From: Desulfobulbaceae bacterium
GTDB lineage: Bacteria > Desulfobacterota > Desulfobulbia > Desulfobulbales > Desulfocapsaceae
NCBI GenBank assembly: GCA_011390165.1
Contig: JAABSV010000020.1
Coordinates: 1-64,000, forward strand
Direction of reading: 5' to 3'
DNA: 64,000 nucleotides
Shown here: positions 26,702-39,428 of the stretch, one piece after another
How the letters are laid out: the number at the start of each line of letters is the position of its first letter
Numbering within the stretch: position 1 is the stretch's first letter
Notes under the pieces: generated by a model
Databases searched by the model: none
The model's input: only the letters and a program-made list of their open reading frames with translations
What the model was told of the DNA's origin: nothing
Made by a program: the position numbers and the translations under genes

Positions 26702-27262
26702 TCAACCTTCCCCGGCCGCTTGACCGGGAACTTGACCGGAAAATTGACCGGTAACCTGGCCGGAAACCGTCACCTCGTCCTGAAAGGGGGAAAAGTGGAG
26801 CACCACCTTCCGCCGCTCGCTGTCCTCCAGTTCAAGGTGCATCTCTTCCAGATGGCCGCGGCCACTTATCCATATCTCCGGCTGCGCAGAGAGCGACAGA
26901 GCCGTACCGCTGATGGTCAAGCCGGCCAGACGAACCGTCGGCGGCAATTGCACTCTCTTCAGGCAGTCGGCGGTAGCTTCACTGCCGGCGGCGTCGGGTC
27001 GGCTGCAAAATCGCCCCCTCTCCCGGTCAATTTCGATGCGCCAGGGCTGCCGGGCAAACCGGGCTTCATGGCGGGCACCCTGAACCAGCCAGATCAGCTG
27101 ACGGGCCGCCGTGTTCAGCGAGTTGTCGGCACTCTGCGGCCGCAGTGCCGGCATGGCCACGACCAGGAAAGTGGCAATGAGCGCACAGACCACCACCATT
27201 TCGATCAGCGTGTAGCCACCCTGACAACCGCCCTGCTCGCTCTGTTTTGGAGAAGAGGCCAT
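26702..27262 (-). CDS. gspH: Type II secretion minor pseudopilin GspH
   Basis: 186 residues. Prepilin site CQGG|YTLIEMVVVCALIATFLVV: Tyr replaces the usual Phe at +1, while Glu at +5 is kept. The GspH beta domain follows (QLIWLVQGARHEARFARQPWRIEIDRERG). The C-terminus ends in a run of GQ-containing tetrapeptides encoded by four 12-nt repeats. I chose the ATG at 27262; a TTG at 27271 that overlaps the gspG stop as TTGA is a reasonable alternative. Confidence 0.85.
   Translation of the reverse strand: MASSPKQSEQGGCQGGYTLIEMVVVCALIATFLVVAMPALRPQSADNSLNTAARQLIWLVQGARHEARFARQPWRIEIDRERGRFCSRPDAAGSEATADCLKRVQLPPTVRLAGLTISGTALSLSAQPEIWISGRGHLEEMHLELEDSERRKVVLHFSPFQDEVTVSGQVTGQFSGQVPGQAAGEG
26720..26767. 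repeat. Four 12-nt tandem repeats in the 3' end of gspH
   Basis: Units TTGACCGGGAAC, TTGACCGGAAAA, TTGACCGGTAAC and CTGGCCGGAAAC lie head to tail. The repeat length is a multiple of three, so copy changes would keep the gspH frame and vary only the number of tetrapeptides before the stop. Confidence 0.8.
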
Positions 27263-27267
27263 GCCGG

Positions 27268-27720
27268 TCAATCGAGTTGCCAGTTGTTGGTGTCCCGGGC
27301 ATCCCCCTCGCCACCGACCTCACCGTCGGAGCCGTAGGAGCTGAGATCAAAATCACCATGCAAACCGGGGTGAAGATAGACAAAAGGCCTGCCCCAGGGG
27401 TCGTCGGGCAGACGATTCTTGTCCAGATAACCACCGGCCCGCCATTTCGGGGCCAGCCGGCCGGTGGCCGGTGGCTCAATGAGGGCCTGCAGGCCTTGTT
27501 CGGTGCTCGGGTAGCTGCCGTTATCGAGCCGGTAGATCTCCAGGGCTGTTTCGATTCCCCTGATCTGCAGGGCAGCCTTGGTCCGCCTCGCCTCTTCCGG
27601 GTGGCCGATGATCTTCGGGCCGATATAGCCGGCAAGTATACCGATGATCACCAGAACCACCAGCAGTTCAATGAGGGTGAAACCGGCCGAGGCCGCCACC
27701 TTGCAATCCGTCCTCTCCAT
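27268..27720 (-). CDS. gspG: Type II secretion major pseudopilin GspG
   Basis: 150 residues. Prepilin site ASAG|FTLIELLVVLVIIGILAGY, then the major pseudopilin domain with LEIYRLDNGSYPSTEQGLQAL, LDKNRLPDDPWGRPF and the YGSDGEVGGEGDARD calcium loop near the C-terminus. This is the most conserved signature of a T2SS. The ATG at 27720 is used; a GTG one codon upstream is also possible. Confidence 0.95.
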   Translation of the reverse strand: MERTDCKVAASAGFTLIELLVVLVIIGILAGYIGPKIIGHPEEARRTKAALQIRGIETALEIYRLDNGSYPSTEQGLQALIEPPATGRLAPKWRAGGYLDKNRLPDDPWGRPFVYLHPGLHGDFDLSSYGSDGEVGGEGDARDTNNWQLD

Positions 27721-27805
27721 CACTTCCCACTCCGCGACGGCCGTACAGCGAGCCTTCGCTGGTAAAGATTGTTTGCCGGCGCACTCTGCTGCCGGGCCAC
27801 GATGG

Positions 27806-29029
27806 CTAGCCGACCAGCTGGTTCATCTCGAAAATGGGCAGCAGGATCGACAGCACGACAAAGCCCACCGCCAGCCCCATGGCCAGGATGAGCAGGGGCT
27901 CGAGCAGCGAGGTCAGGCCGAGAATCGCCGCCTCCACTTCCAGCTCATAGGCGCCGGCGACCTTTTTCAGCATCTCGTCGAGGGCGCCGCTCTGCTCGCC
28001 GGCGGCAACCATCTGCAGAAACATCGGCGGAAACCAGGGGGAATCGGCCAGCGCCCCGGTCATGCTCCGCCCTGTCTGGATCCGCGCCATGGCCGCATCG
28101 ACAACCTTGGCGACATGGACGTTGTCCACCAGGGTACGGACGATCTCCATGGCGCTGAGGAGACCCACCCCGCTGGCCAGCAGGCTGCCCAGGGTCGAGG
28201 CGAAACGGGCCAGGATGCTTTTCTGCACCACCGGCCCGATGACCGGCAGGCGCAACCTGAGCAGGTCGACAAACGAGCGGCCGAAGGGGCGGCGAAGAAG
28301 GCTCCGCACCCCGGCGGCCGCGAGCAGCAGAACAAGGAGAAGGAGCCACCAGGAGCTGCGCAGCAGGTCGCTGAGGTCGATCAGCAACCTGGTCGGCAGG
28401 GGGAGGAGCCGGTCCAGATCAGTGAAAACCTCGGTGATGGTCGGGACGATGGCGGTGAGCAGAAAGACCAGCACCGCAACGCCGATCACCGCCATAAACA
28501 GGGGGTAGATGAGGGCTGCCCGCAGCCGATTGCGCAGGGCCGCCTCTTTTTCGGAGAAATCGGCCAGCCTGGCGAGGACGATATCCAGGGAGCCGGAGGC
28601 CTCGCCGGCCCGAACCATGTTGACAAAGAGGGGAGTGAACATTTTCGGGTGTTCGGCCAAGGCCACAGTGAGGGTGCTCCCCTCGTTGACTGCCCCCTTC
28701 ACCTCGGCCAGCACCCTTTTCAGGGTGGCATTGCCGCTCTGCTCGCCGATGGTGCCCAGGGCCGGCACCAGGGGGATGCCGGCGGCAAGCAGGGTAGCCA
28801 GTTGGCGGGTGACAACGTTCAGTTCGGCGAGCGCTGCCGAGCGAAAGAGGGTCGGCCAGTGGCGGGCAAAGCCACCCGTTGCCCGCCGCCCGCGGCTCTC
28901 GACCACGGCGACCAGATATCTTCCCTGGGCACGCAGCCTGCTGCGCAGCTGCGCCAGGCTGTCGGCCTCGAGGATCCCCTTCACCTCTTTGCCCCGGCTG
29001 TTCAGGGCCCGGTATTCAAAGACTGGCAT
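27806..29029 (-). CDS. gspF: Type II secretion inner-membrane platform protein GspF
   Basis: 407 residues. N-terminal MPVFEYRALNSRGKEVKGIL is a GspF hallmark. Two T2SSF domains (about 70-195 and 275-400) each end in membrane helices; motifs include PLVPALGTIGEQSGN, MVRAGEASGSLDIVL, VAAGEQSGALDEML and the final LLPIFEMNQLVG. AAAGGA is 5 nt before the ATG. It is the promoter-proximal gene of the operon, separated by about 85 nt from gspG. Confidence 0.94.
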   Translation of the reverse strand: MPVFEYRALNSRGKEVKGILEADSLAQLRSRLRAQGRYLVAVVESRGRRATGGFARHWPTLFRSAALAELNVVTRQLATLLAAGIPLVPALGTIGEQSGNATLKRVLAEVKGAVNEGSTLTVALAEHPKMFTPLFVNMVRAGEASGSLDIVLARLADFSEKEAALRNRLRAALIYPLFMAVIGVAVLVFLLTAIVPTITEVFTDLDRLLPLPTRLLIDLSDLLRSSWWLLLLVLLLAAAGVRSLLRRPFGRSFVDLLRLRLPVIGPVVQKSILARFASTLGSLLASGVGLLSAMEIVRTLVDNVHVAKVVDAAMARIQTGRSMTGALADSPWFPPMFLQMVAAGEQSGALDEMLKKVAGAYELEVEAAILGLTSLLEPLLILAMGLAVGFVVLSILLPIFEMNQLVG

Positions 29030-29609
29030 CTGTTCCTTTCAAAGCCTTTCCACGGGGAACGCCCACTATTCCTTCCATCTGCTCCGCCTGCCTCAACCTG
29101 TCTCCTGCCTCAACCTGCCACCGCTTCTATCTTCCGGCAATGGCCTCAGCCGGCCACCTTCGCGTTGCCCTCCGACAGGCCGTCGGCAGAACTCCGACAG
29201 ACCACTGTCAGACCACAGGCAGGCCACCGACAGACCACCAAAACTCCCTGCGTAATTTCACCGGCAACCATGGTAGGAACATTTCCTGAGAAACACAACC
29301 ACAAAGCGCAGGTTGGGGCGAGCGGCAAGGTGAAGGTTCGACCATCCTGCCACCCACACTCCCCCTCGACACTCGGCCAGCAGCGGCGGGGATGCTCGGG
29401 GCGGCGTCGAAACGATGGCAGTCGCCCGGCGGCAAAGATGTTGGCAAATACTTCCATTCCACCGTATACTGTGCCGGAAGCGGTGGAGAAAATGGTCCGG
29501 GCCTGTGTCCGCCCCCCTCCACGGCGACCAGCCAGAGCGTCGGGCAAGGCCCTCGAGCCGAATCGTCGAGGAAAATCTTCAAGCCAAGCCGTACAGCCAA
29601 GTCGATACC
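29030..29609. promoter_or_regulatory. Divergent control region between gspF and gspA, with direct repeats
   Basis: About 580 nt without a credible gene, between the two halves of the secretion cluster. It contains a 14-nt direct repeat CCTGCCTCAACCTG (29087-29100 and 29104-29117) and the sequence CAGACCAC three times (29198, 29209, 29231), twice inside the longer CCGACAGACCAC. A sigma70-like promoter points to gspA. Direct repeats at a divergent promoter suggest a regulator binding site, but no specific factor is recognised. Confidence 0.45.
29441..29470 (+). promoter_or_regulatory. Sigma70-like promoter for gspAB
   Basis: TTGGCA at 29441-29446 and TATACT at 29465-29470, each matching five of six consensus bases, with 18-nt spacing. 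It lies 140 nt before the gspA-like start and on the same strand. Confidence 0.5.
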
Positions 29610-30617
29610 ATGTACAGAGACTACTTCGGCCTGCGCGAAAAGCCCTTCGCCATCGCCCCCAACCCGCGCTACCTCTACCTCAGCGAGTTGCACCGCGAGG
29701 CCCTTGCCCACCTGCTCTACGGAATCAGCAACGAAGGGTGCATCATCCTCCTCACCGGCGAGGTGGGAACCGGCAAGACCACCATCTGCCGCTGTCTGCT
29801 CGAGCAGCTGCCGGAGAATACCCAGGTGGCCATGGTGCTCAATCCGAAACTGACCATAGAGGAACTGCTGCAGACCATCTGCGAAGAGCTGGGGATCAGC
29901 ACCGGCAAGCAGCCTCCTTCGAGCAAAGAGTCCATCGACCGGCTGAACGCCGCTCTTCTTGCCGCCCACGCCCGGGGAGAGAATACCGCCCTGATCATCG
30001 ACGAGGCTCAGAACCTCAGTGTCGACCTCCTCGAACAGCTTCGCCTGCTCACCAACCTCGAGACCAACAGCCATAAGCTCCTGCAGATTGTCCTCATCGG
30101 CCAGCCGGAGTTGCGGCGGATTCTCGACATTGCCGAACTGGCCCAGCTCAGGCAGCGGATCACCACCCGCTACCACCTCCAGCCCCTCAGTGCCGGCCAG
30201 GTGGGAGGCTACATCCGCCACCGCCTGGCGGTGGCCGGTGCCAGTGGTCCGCGCCCCCTCTTCTCACCGGCGGCGGTACGGGAGGTGGCCAGGGTGAGCA
30301 AGGGGATCCCCCGGGTGATCAATATCCTCTGCGACCGGGCCCTCCTCGGGGCCTACGCCGAAGACCGGGAGGAGGTAGACGGCAGGACGGTACGGCGGGC
30401 GGCAAAGGAACTCTTTGCTAGACAGGCGAGGCAGAGAGGCCTCGGCGGCCGCCGGCGAAGTCTGGCCACCCTCCTCATCCTGCTGGCGCTGGCCATTCCC
30501 CTGGGCCTCTACCTGGCCCTTCCGGCGGACAGCCTCCCCTTGCCGCGTCTCTTCCTGCCTTTGCTGGAAACCGGCCGGGAGCTGTGGCAGCATCTCACCC
30601 CGGGCGGGGCGCAATAA
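29610..30617 (+). CDS. ExeA/GspA-like AAA ATPase
   Basis: 335 residues. The opening MYRDYFGLREKPFAIAPNP is the standard start of ExeA/GspA proteins. AAA core: Walker A GEVGTGKTT at 50-58, Walker B ALIIDEAQNLS, sensor-like IVLIGQPELR and the KGIPRVINILCDRALLGAY segment. A membrane helix is near residues 285-304 with a short periplasmic tail, and no peptidoglycan-binding domain follows. ExeA with ExeB assembles the secretin through peptidoglycan. Earlier in-frame codons give an Arg/Pro-rich extension and were rejected. It is followed 15 nt later by gspB. Confidence 0.88.
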   Translation: MYRDYFGLREKPFAIAPNPRYLYLSELHREALAHLLYGISNEGCIILLTGEVGTGKTTICRCLLEQLPENTQVAMVLNPKLTIEELLQTICEELGISTGKQPPSSKESIDRLNAALLAAHARGENTALIIDEAQNLSVDLLEQLRLLTNLETNSHKLLQIVLIGQPELRRILDIAELAQLRQRITTRYHLQPLSAGQVGGYIRHRLAVAGASGPRPLFSPAAVREVARVSKGIPRVINILCDRALLGAYAEDREEVDGRTVRRAAKELFARQARQRGLGGRRRSLATLLILLALAIPLGLYLALPADSLPLPRLFLPLLETGRELWQHLTPGGAQ

Positions 30618-30632
30618 AAGAGGCGCGGCGGG

Positions 30633-31342
30633 ATGTCCTATATCCTTGAAGCACTGAAAAAATCGGCACAGGAACGGCGGCAGGGCAGCTCTCCCCGGCT
30701 CGCCGACCTGCCCCTTGAGCCGCCGGCCTTTGCCGGCCGCCGCCCGGCCAATCGTTTCGACGTTCGGCTCCTTGCCGGCCTGCTCCTGCTGCTGAGCGTC
30801 GTCCTCCTTTTGGCAACCTTCCGGCTCTGGCCGACCGACGAAGAAAAAGACACCGTGCCTGTGGCGACGGACGCTCCGCGGGCGCCGGCCGGGCAGACGG
30901 AAATCGCATCCCCTCCGGCTACTGCCCCGGCAACTGCCGACGCCACGGCGGCCGACGCCGGCGATGCGGCTGGGGCCATGGCCACGGAACTGACAGAACA
31001 GGGAGAGTTTAGAGAGCTCAGGGAACTCAGGGAACGCAGGGAATTGAGCGAACCGGCGGCAAAAGGGGAACAAGCGGCAGAGCAGGGAGAGATGCCGGCG
31101 ACAGCGGCAGTGCGGAAGATCACCGGGCCGGCGAAGAAGCGTCTCAGTCCCCCGCCGCCTCTGGCGGAACTGCGCTTCGCCGGCCACACTTATGCCCTGG
31201 AACCGGCCCGGCGGCTGATCATCGTCAACAACCGGATCATCCGGGAAGGGGAGTGGATCGGCGAGGAACTCCGCCTGCAGGAGATCACCTGGGAGGGTGT
31301 GGTGGTCGACTACCAGGGGACCCTCTACCCGCTGCCGAGCCG

Positions 31343-31346
<4 letters not shown>
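30633..31346 (+). CDS. gspB: General secretion pathway protein B-like (GspB)
   Basis: 237 residues. MSYILEALKKSAQERRQG at the N-terminus is diagnostic of GspB/ExeB. A membrane helix (LLAGLLLLLSVVLLLATF) follows near residue 45. The middle is an Ala/Pro- and Glu/Arg-rich linker. The C-terminal GspB domain (about 175-237) contains RLIIVNNRIIREGEWIGEEL and ends YPLPSR. The linker includes a short tandem array at 31018-31050. The TAG stop shares CTAG with the stop of the convergent histidine kinase gene. Confidence 0.88.
31015..31050 (+). repeat. 9-nt tandem repeats in the gspB linker
   Basis: Four consecutive 9-nt units of the pattern GANCTCAGG (GAGCTCAGG, GAACTCAGG, GAACGCAGG, GAATTGAGC) encode ELR, ELR, ERR, ELS triplets. 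In-frame, low-complexity expansion of a periplasmic linker. Confidence 0.65.
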
Positions 31347-35815
<4,469 letters not shown>

Positions 35816-36049
35816 TGTGGAGGATTGACTTCCACCTGCACTATACCCGCAGGAGATTTCCCCTGGCAAGCCGGAACAGGCCGCCCGACAGGGATTTTTC
35901 CCGGGCCGAACCGCTTGCCCAGTAAAAAAAAGCTCGCCTGCCGGCGACGAATGGGTGATAGAGAGAGGGCATCGATCACTGCCGCCGGACCACACCACCT
36001 TGCAGCGCAATTTTCCGCCTGGACAAACCGGGTACAAGACGACGTGAAC

Positions 36050-37303
36050 ATGAGATCATCCTTCCACTACGCCTGGGTCATCGCCGCCACCGGGGTGCTC
36101 GTTCTCTTCTCCTGCATCGGCCTCGCCCGCTTCGGCTATACTGTCCTGATTCCGGGGATGCAGGCCGGGCTGCAGCTTAGCTACCAGAGCATGGGGTATA
36201 TCGGCACCAGTAACTTTGCCGGCTATCTCCTGGCCGTCTGCTGCGCCCCCGCCCTGATCAGCCGCATTCAGCCCCGGGCGACGGTGGTGGTCGGGCTTCT
36301 CCTCCTCGCCACCACCATGCTGCTGCTGAGCCGCGCCACAAGCCTGCCGGGCGTCTGCCTGCTCTACAGCCTCACCGGAGTGGGCACTGGCCTTGCCAAC
36401 ATCCCGATGATGGCCCTCACCACCAGATGGTTCGGCAGGGCCAGCCGTGGCCGGGCCGCCGGGCTGGTGGTGGGCGGCAATGGAATCGGCATAATCTTTG
36501 TCGGCTTCGCCATCCCGCTCCTCGGCCGGCTCTTTGCCGCCGACGGCTGGCGGGCCGGCTGGCTGCTTCTTGGCCTGCTCTCCCTGACGGTGGCCCTCAT
36601 CGCCGCCCTCTCTCTCCGCAACGAGCCGGCGGCAATGGGGCTGGAACCGTTCGGAGAAAACCGTATCACCCGACAAACCGCAGCCACAGAACGGCCGGCC
36701 ACCGTCGGTGAGGAGCGCCACTTCCTCCTTCGGCTTGGCCTCCTCTACTGTATCTTCGGCACCACCTTCATGATCTACGGCACCTTCATCGTCACCTCGA
36801 TGGTCAATGAGTACGGGTTCAGTGAGCAAACCGCTGGGCTGTACTGGTCCTGGGTCGGCCTCTTCAGCCTCTTCTCGGGGATCGGCTTTGGCACCATTTC
36901 CGACCGAATCGGCAGAAGGTACGGGATGATGCTGGTCTTTACCGTGCAGACCATCGCCTATCTGCTGGCCGGGGCGAAACTGGGGCAGGGCTGGCTGCTG
37001 CTCTCCATCACCCTGTACGGGCTGGCGGTCTTTGCCGCGCCGGCAATAGTCACCGCGGCCATCGGTGACTACTTCGCCCCGGAAAAGGTGGCCCGCTCCT
37101 TCGCCACCGCCACCCTCTTCTTCGCCGTCGGCCAGACCGCCGGACCGGCCTTTGCCGGCCTGATCGGTGGCGCTGACGGCTCCTTCACCACCGCCTACCT
37201 GCTGGCGGCGCTCCTTACCGCCCTGGCCGCGGCCCTCTCCCTCAGCCTGCCCGGCGGCAGGGACAACACCACAACACTTGTTGGCGACCGGAAAAGGGGG
37301 TAG
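36050..37303 (+). CDS. MFS transporter
   Basis: 417 residues with 12 predicted hydrophobic helices. The N-terminal half opens HYAWVIAATGVLVLFSCIGLARFGYTVLIP. A cytoplasmic loop with TRWFGRASRGRAAGL is the MFS loop 2-3-type signature, and the second half contains ISDRIGRRYGMM, the matching motif between helices 8 and 9. Substrate unknown. It starts about 235 nt from the divergent kinase gene and is followed 35 nt later by an unrecognised gene, which may be co-transcribed. Confidence 0.85.
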   Translation: MRSSFHYAWVIAATGVLVLFSCIGLARFGYTVLIPGMQAGLQLSYQSMGYIGTSNFAGYLLAVCCAPALISRIQPRATVVVGLLLLATTMLLLSRATSLPGVCLLYSLTGVGTGLANIPMMALTTRWFGRASRGRAAGLVVGGNGIGIIFVGFAIPLLGRLFAADGWRAGWLLLGLLSLTVALIAALSLRNEPAAMGLEPFGENRITRQTAATERPATVGEERHFLLRLGLLYCIFGTTFMIYGTFIVTSMVNEYGFSEQTAGLYWSWVGLFSLFSGIGFGTISDRIGRRYGMMLVFTVQTIAYLLAGAKLGQGWLLLSITLYGLAVFAAPAIVTAAIGDYFAPEKVARSFATATLFFAVGQTAGPAFAGLIGGADGSFTTAYLLAALLTALAAALSLSLPGGRDNTTTLVGDRKRG

Positions 37304-37338
37304 AGTGGCGATGAAGTACTGCAACAGAGGAGAACGAA

Positions 37339-37923
37339 ATGGAATCAGGGCAAAGGGAAGTAACCCTCTACACCCCAGGCAAGATGTACACCGGCCACAT
37401 GGACATGGCCAACGACTCGGTACGCACCACCGATTTCTTCAACAGTTCGAACATCTACTGGAAAAATCCGGCCGAACGGAGCTTTGAGGATGCAGTCCTC
37501 CTCCATAACGCCAGGGTCGTCCTCGATGGCGACGTCAAGCTGAGTGACTTCAACAAGGTTCAGGTCCGCCTGAGCGAAGTGGTCTTCTTTTTCGACGGAC
37601 TGGCCCGCTCCGGCGACAAGACCGAGCAACTCCGGGCGGCCACTCTGCTCGCCAAGACCAAGGAGGAGACCTCGCGAATCCACCTGATGACCCGCAGCCA
37701 CGGTTCCAGTTTCTTCTACATCAGCGGCAATTTTTACGGCCTGTTCAAAAGCAAGACATCCCTCCGCTTCATAGCCATCACCGAGGCAACGGTCACCCAT
37801 TTCAGCCAGCTGGGAGAGAAGTGGCAGAAGCGGCCGATCACCATCGACCACGCCTTCGTCGGCGCCAGCGTCCGCCATATCGAGTCCTGCACCTTCTCGG
37901 CAAAACCGGTGACCAGGCCCTGA
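37339..37923 (+). CDS. Conserved-looking protein of unknown function
   Basis: 194 residues, no signal peptide or membrane helix. GAGGAG stands 6 nt before the ATG and codon use matches the neighbours, so it is very likely a real gene. The N-terminal third (LYTPGKMYTGHMDMANDSVR and TTDFFNSSNIYWKNPAERSF) looks conserved in character, with a beta-rich middle (ARVVLDGDVKLSDFNKVQVR). I do not recognise a family. It follows the MFS gene and faces the umuC gene tail to tail, 14 nt apart. Confidence 0.7.
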   Translation: MESGQREVTLYTPGKMYTGHMDMANDSVRTTDFFNSSNIYWKNPAERSFEDAVLLHNARVVLDGDVKLSDFNKVQVRLSEVVFFFDGLARSGDKTEQLRAATLLAKTKEETSRIHLMTRSHGSSFFYISGNFYGLFKSKTSLRFIAITEATVTHFSQLGEKWQKRPITIDHAFVGASVRHIESCTFSAKPVTRP

Positions 37924-37937
37924 AGGGGGCTGCCCGG

Positions 37938-39227
37938 CTACTCCGCCTTCACCACCGCCACATCCTCCCATTTGGAAGTATACGCCGGTGACCGCCGCCC
38001 CTGCTGCATCCCCCAGGGCTTGTCGGCCTCGGCGGTCATCCCGTACTGGATGGTCTGCCGGCCCCATTTGCCGTTGATGGTGTCGAGGGCGGCCATCAGT
38101 TTTCGGTCGTCGCGGGCTGGCTGCGGCGGGGCAAAGAGGTCGACCGGCCGGTAGCCCGGCTTGATCAGGCCGGTGAGCATCACCCCCGCCTTGCGGTAAC
38201 GGGGGCCCTGCCGGTAGATGGCCTTCAGGACGCGCAGGGCGGCCGCGATCAGCTGGGCGGTAGAGGCTGTCGGTTGGGGCAGGGTGACGGTCTGGCTGGC
38301 GCTGTAGGAGGAGTCGCGGGCAAAGGGGCCGGTGGTGATGAAGAGGTGCAGGCAGTCCGCCTCCAGCCCCTGGCGGCGGAGTTTTTCCGCCACCATGGAG
38401 GTGTAGCTGATCACCGCCTCGCGCAGCTGCTCAAAGTCGGCCACCGGCCGGCCGAAGGAGCGGGAGGTGACCATCGACTTCGGCGACGGCGGCGACAGCT
38501 CAAGGGGGATGCAGGGGATGCCGTGCAGCTCCAGCCGGGTCCGCGCCCCGGTGACGGTGAGCAGCTTGCGCACCAGTTTCTCGTCGGCCTGCTTCAGGTC
38601 GAGGGCGGTGACGATGCCGCGCAGGTTGAGCTTTTCCGTGGAGCGGCGGCCGATCCCCCAGATATCCGCCACCTCCACCCCGGCGAGGATCGAGTCCAGT
38701 TGCCCCTCGGCCGCCTCCAAGTCGAAGACCCCCCGGTAGTGGGGGTTCTTCTTGGCGATGCGGTTGGCCACCTTGGCCAGGGTCTTGGTGCGGGCAACAC
38801 CAATGGAGACCGGAATCCCCACCTCCTTCAGAATCTGGGCGCGGAGGCCGAGCAGATAGCCGAGACGATCCCAGCCGCCAGCCACCGGCAGCGACAGAAA
38901 GGCCTCGTCGATGGAGTAGACCTCGACATGGTACTCGTTCTGCCGGAGGAGTTCCATCACCCGGTAGGAGAGGTCGCCATAGAGGGCAAAATTCGACGAG
39001 AAGACCTCAACCCGGTGCCGGTCAAGGAGAGCACGGACCTTGAAGAGCGGCGCCCCCATCGGGATGCCGAGCGCCTTCGCCTCGTTGGAACGGGCAATCA
39101 CACAGCCATCGTTGTTGGAAAGGACGACAATGGGCTTGCCCTCGAGATCGGGCCGGAACAACCGCTCGCAGGAGGCGTAGAAGTTGTTGCAGTCGACCAG
39201 GGCGAAGAGTTTGTTGGTTGTTGGCAT
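37938..39227 (-). CDS. umuC: UmuC-type Y-family DNA polymerase subunit
   Basis: 429 residues. The catalytic acidic residues sit in FALVDCNNFYASCERLF (Asp12) and YSIDEAF (Asp107, Glu108). The finger motif is VVLSNNDGCVIARSNEAK, the UmuC version. Helix-hairpin-helix WGIGRRSTEKL and the little-finger domain follow, and the C-terminal UmuC extension includes RKAGVMLTGL. Error-prone translesion polymerase V activity would need UmuD; no umuD is adjacent on either side. Start ATG at 39227 with AAGGA upstream; the in-frame extension to 39332 is not family-like. Confidence 0.92.
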   Translation of the reverse strand: MPTTNKLFALVDCNNFYASCERLFRPDLEGKPIVVLSNNDGCVIARSNEAKALGIPMGAPLFKVRALLDRHRVEVFSSNFALYGDLSYRVMELLRQNEYHVEVYSIDEAFLSLPVAGGWDRLGYLLGLRAQILKEVGIPVSIGVARTKTLAKVANRIAKKNPHYRGVFDLEAAEGQLDSILAGVEVADIWGIGRRSTEKLNLRGIVTALDLKQADEKLVRKLLTVTGARTRLELHGIPCIPLELSPPSPKSMVTSRSFGRPVADFEQLREAVISYTSMVAEKLRRQGLEADCLHLFITTGPFARDSSYSASQTVTLPQPTASTAQLIAAALRVLKAIYRQGPRYRKAGVMLTGLIKPGYRPVDLFAPPQPARDDRKLMAALDTINGKWGRQTIQYGMTAEADKPWGMQQGRRSPAYTSKWEDVAVVKAE

Positions 39228-39428
39228 ACATCCTTCCCTGCTGGTTGAACCCGCAGACTTGAACATAAAGAGGCATGGAGAGCAAGCGGCAAATCCCTTC
39301 TCCGGGCACGAAGGGTGGGCGGTACAGACCACCAGAACTGCTCATTGCTTGACAGAAGAAACGGGATCGGGCACCCTCATACGAGTCTTTTGTCATAAGA
39401 GCCCATCCCGGCCGCAGTGGAGAGAACC

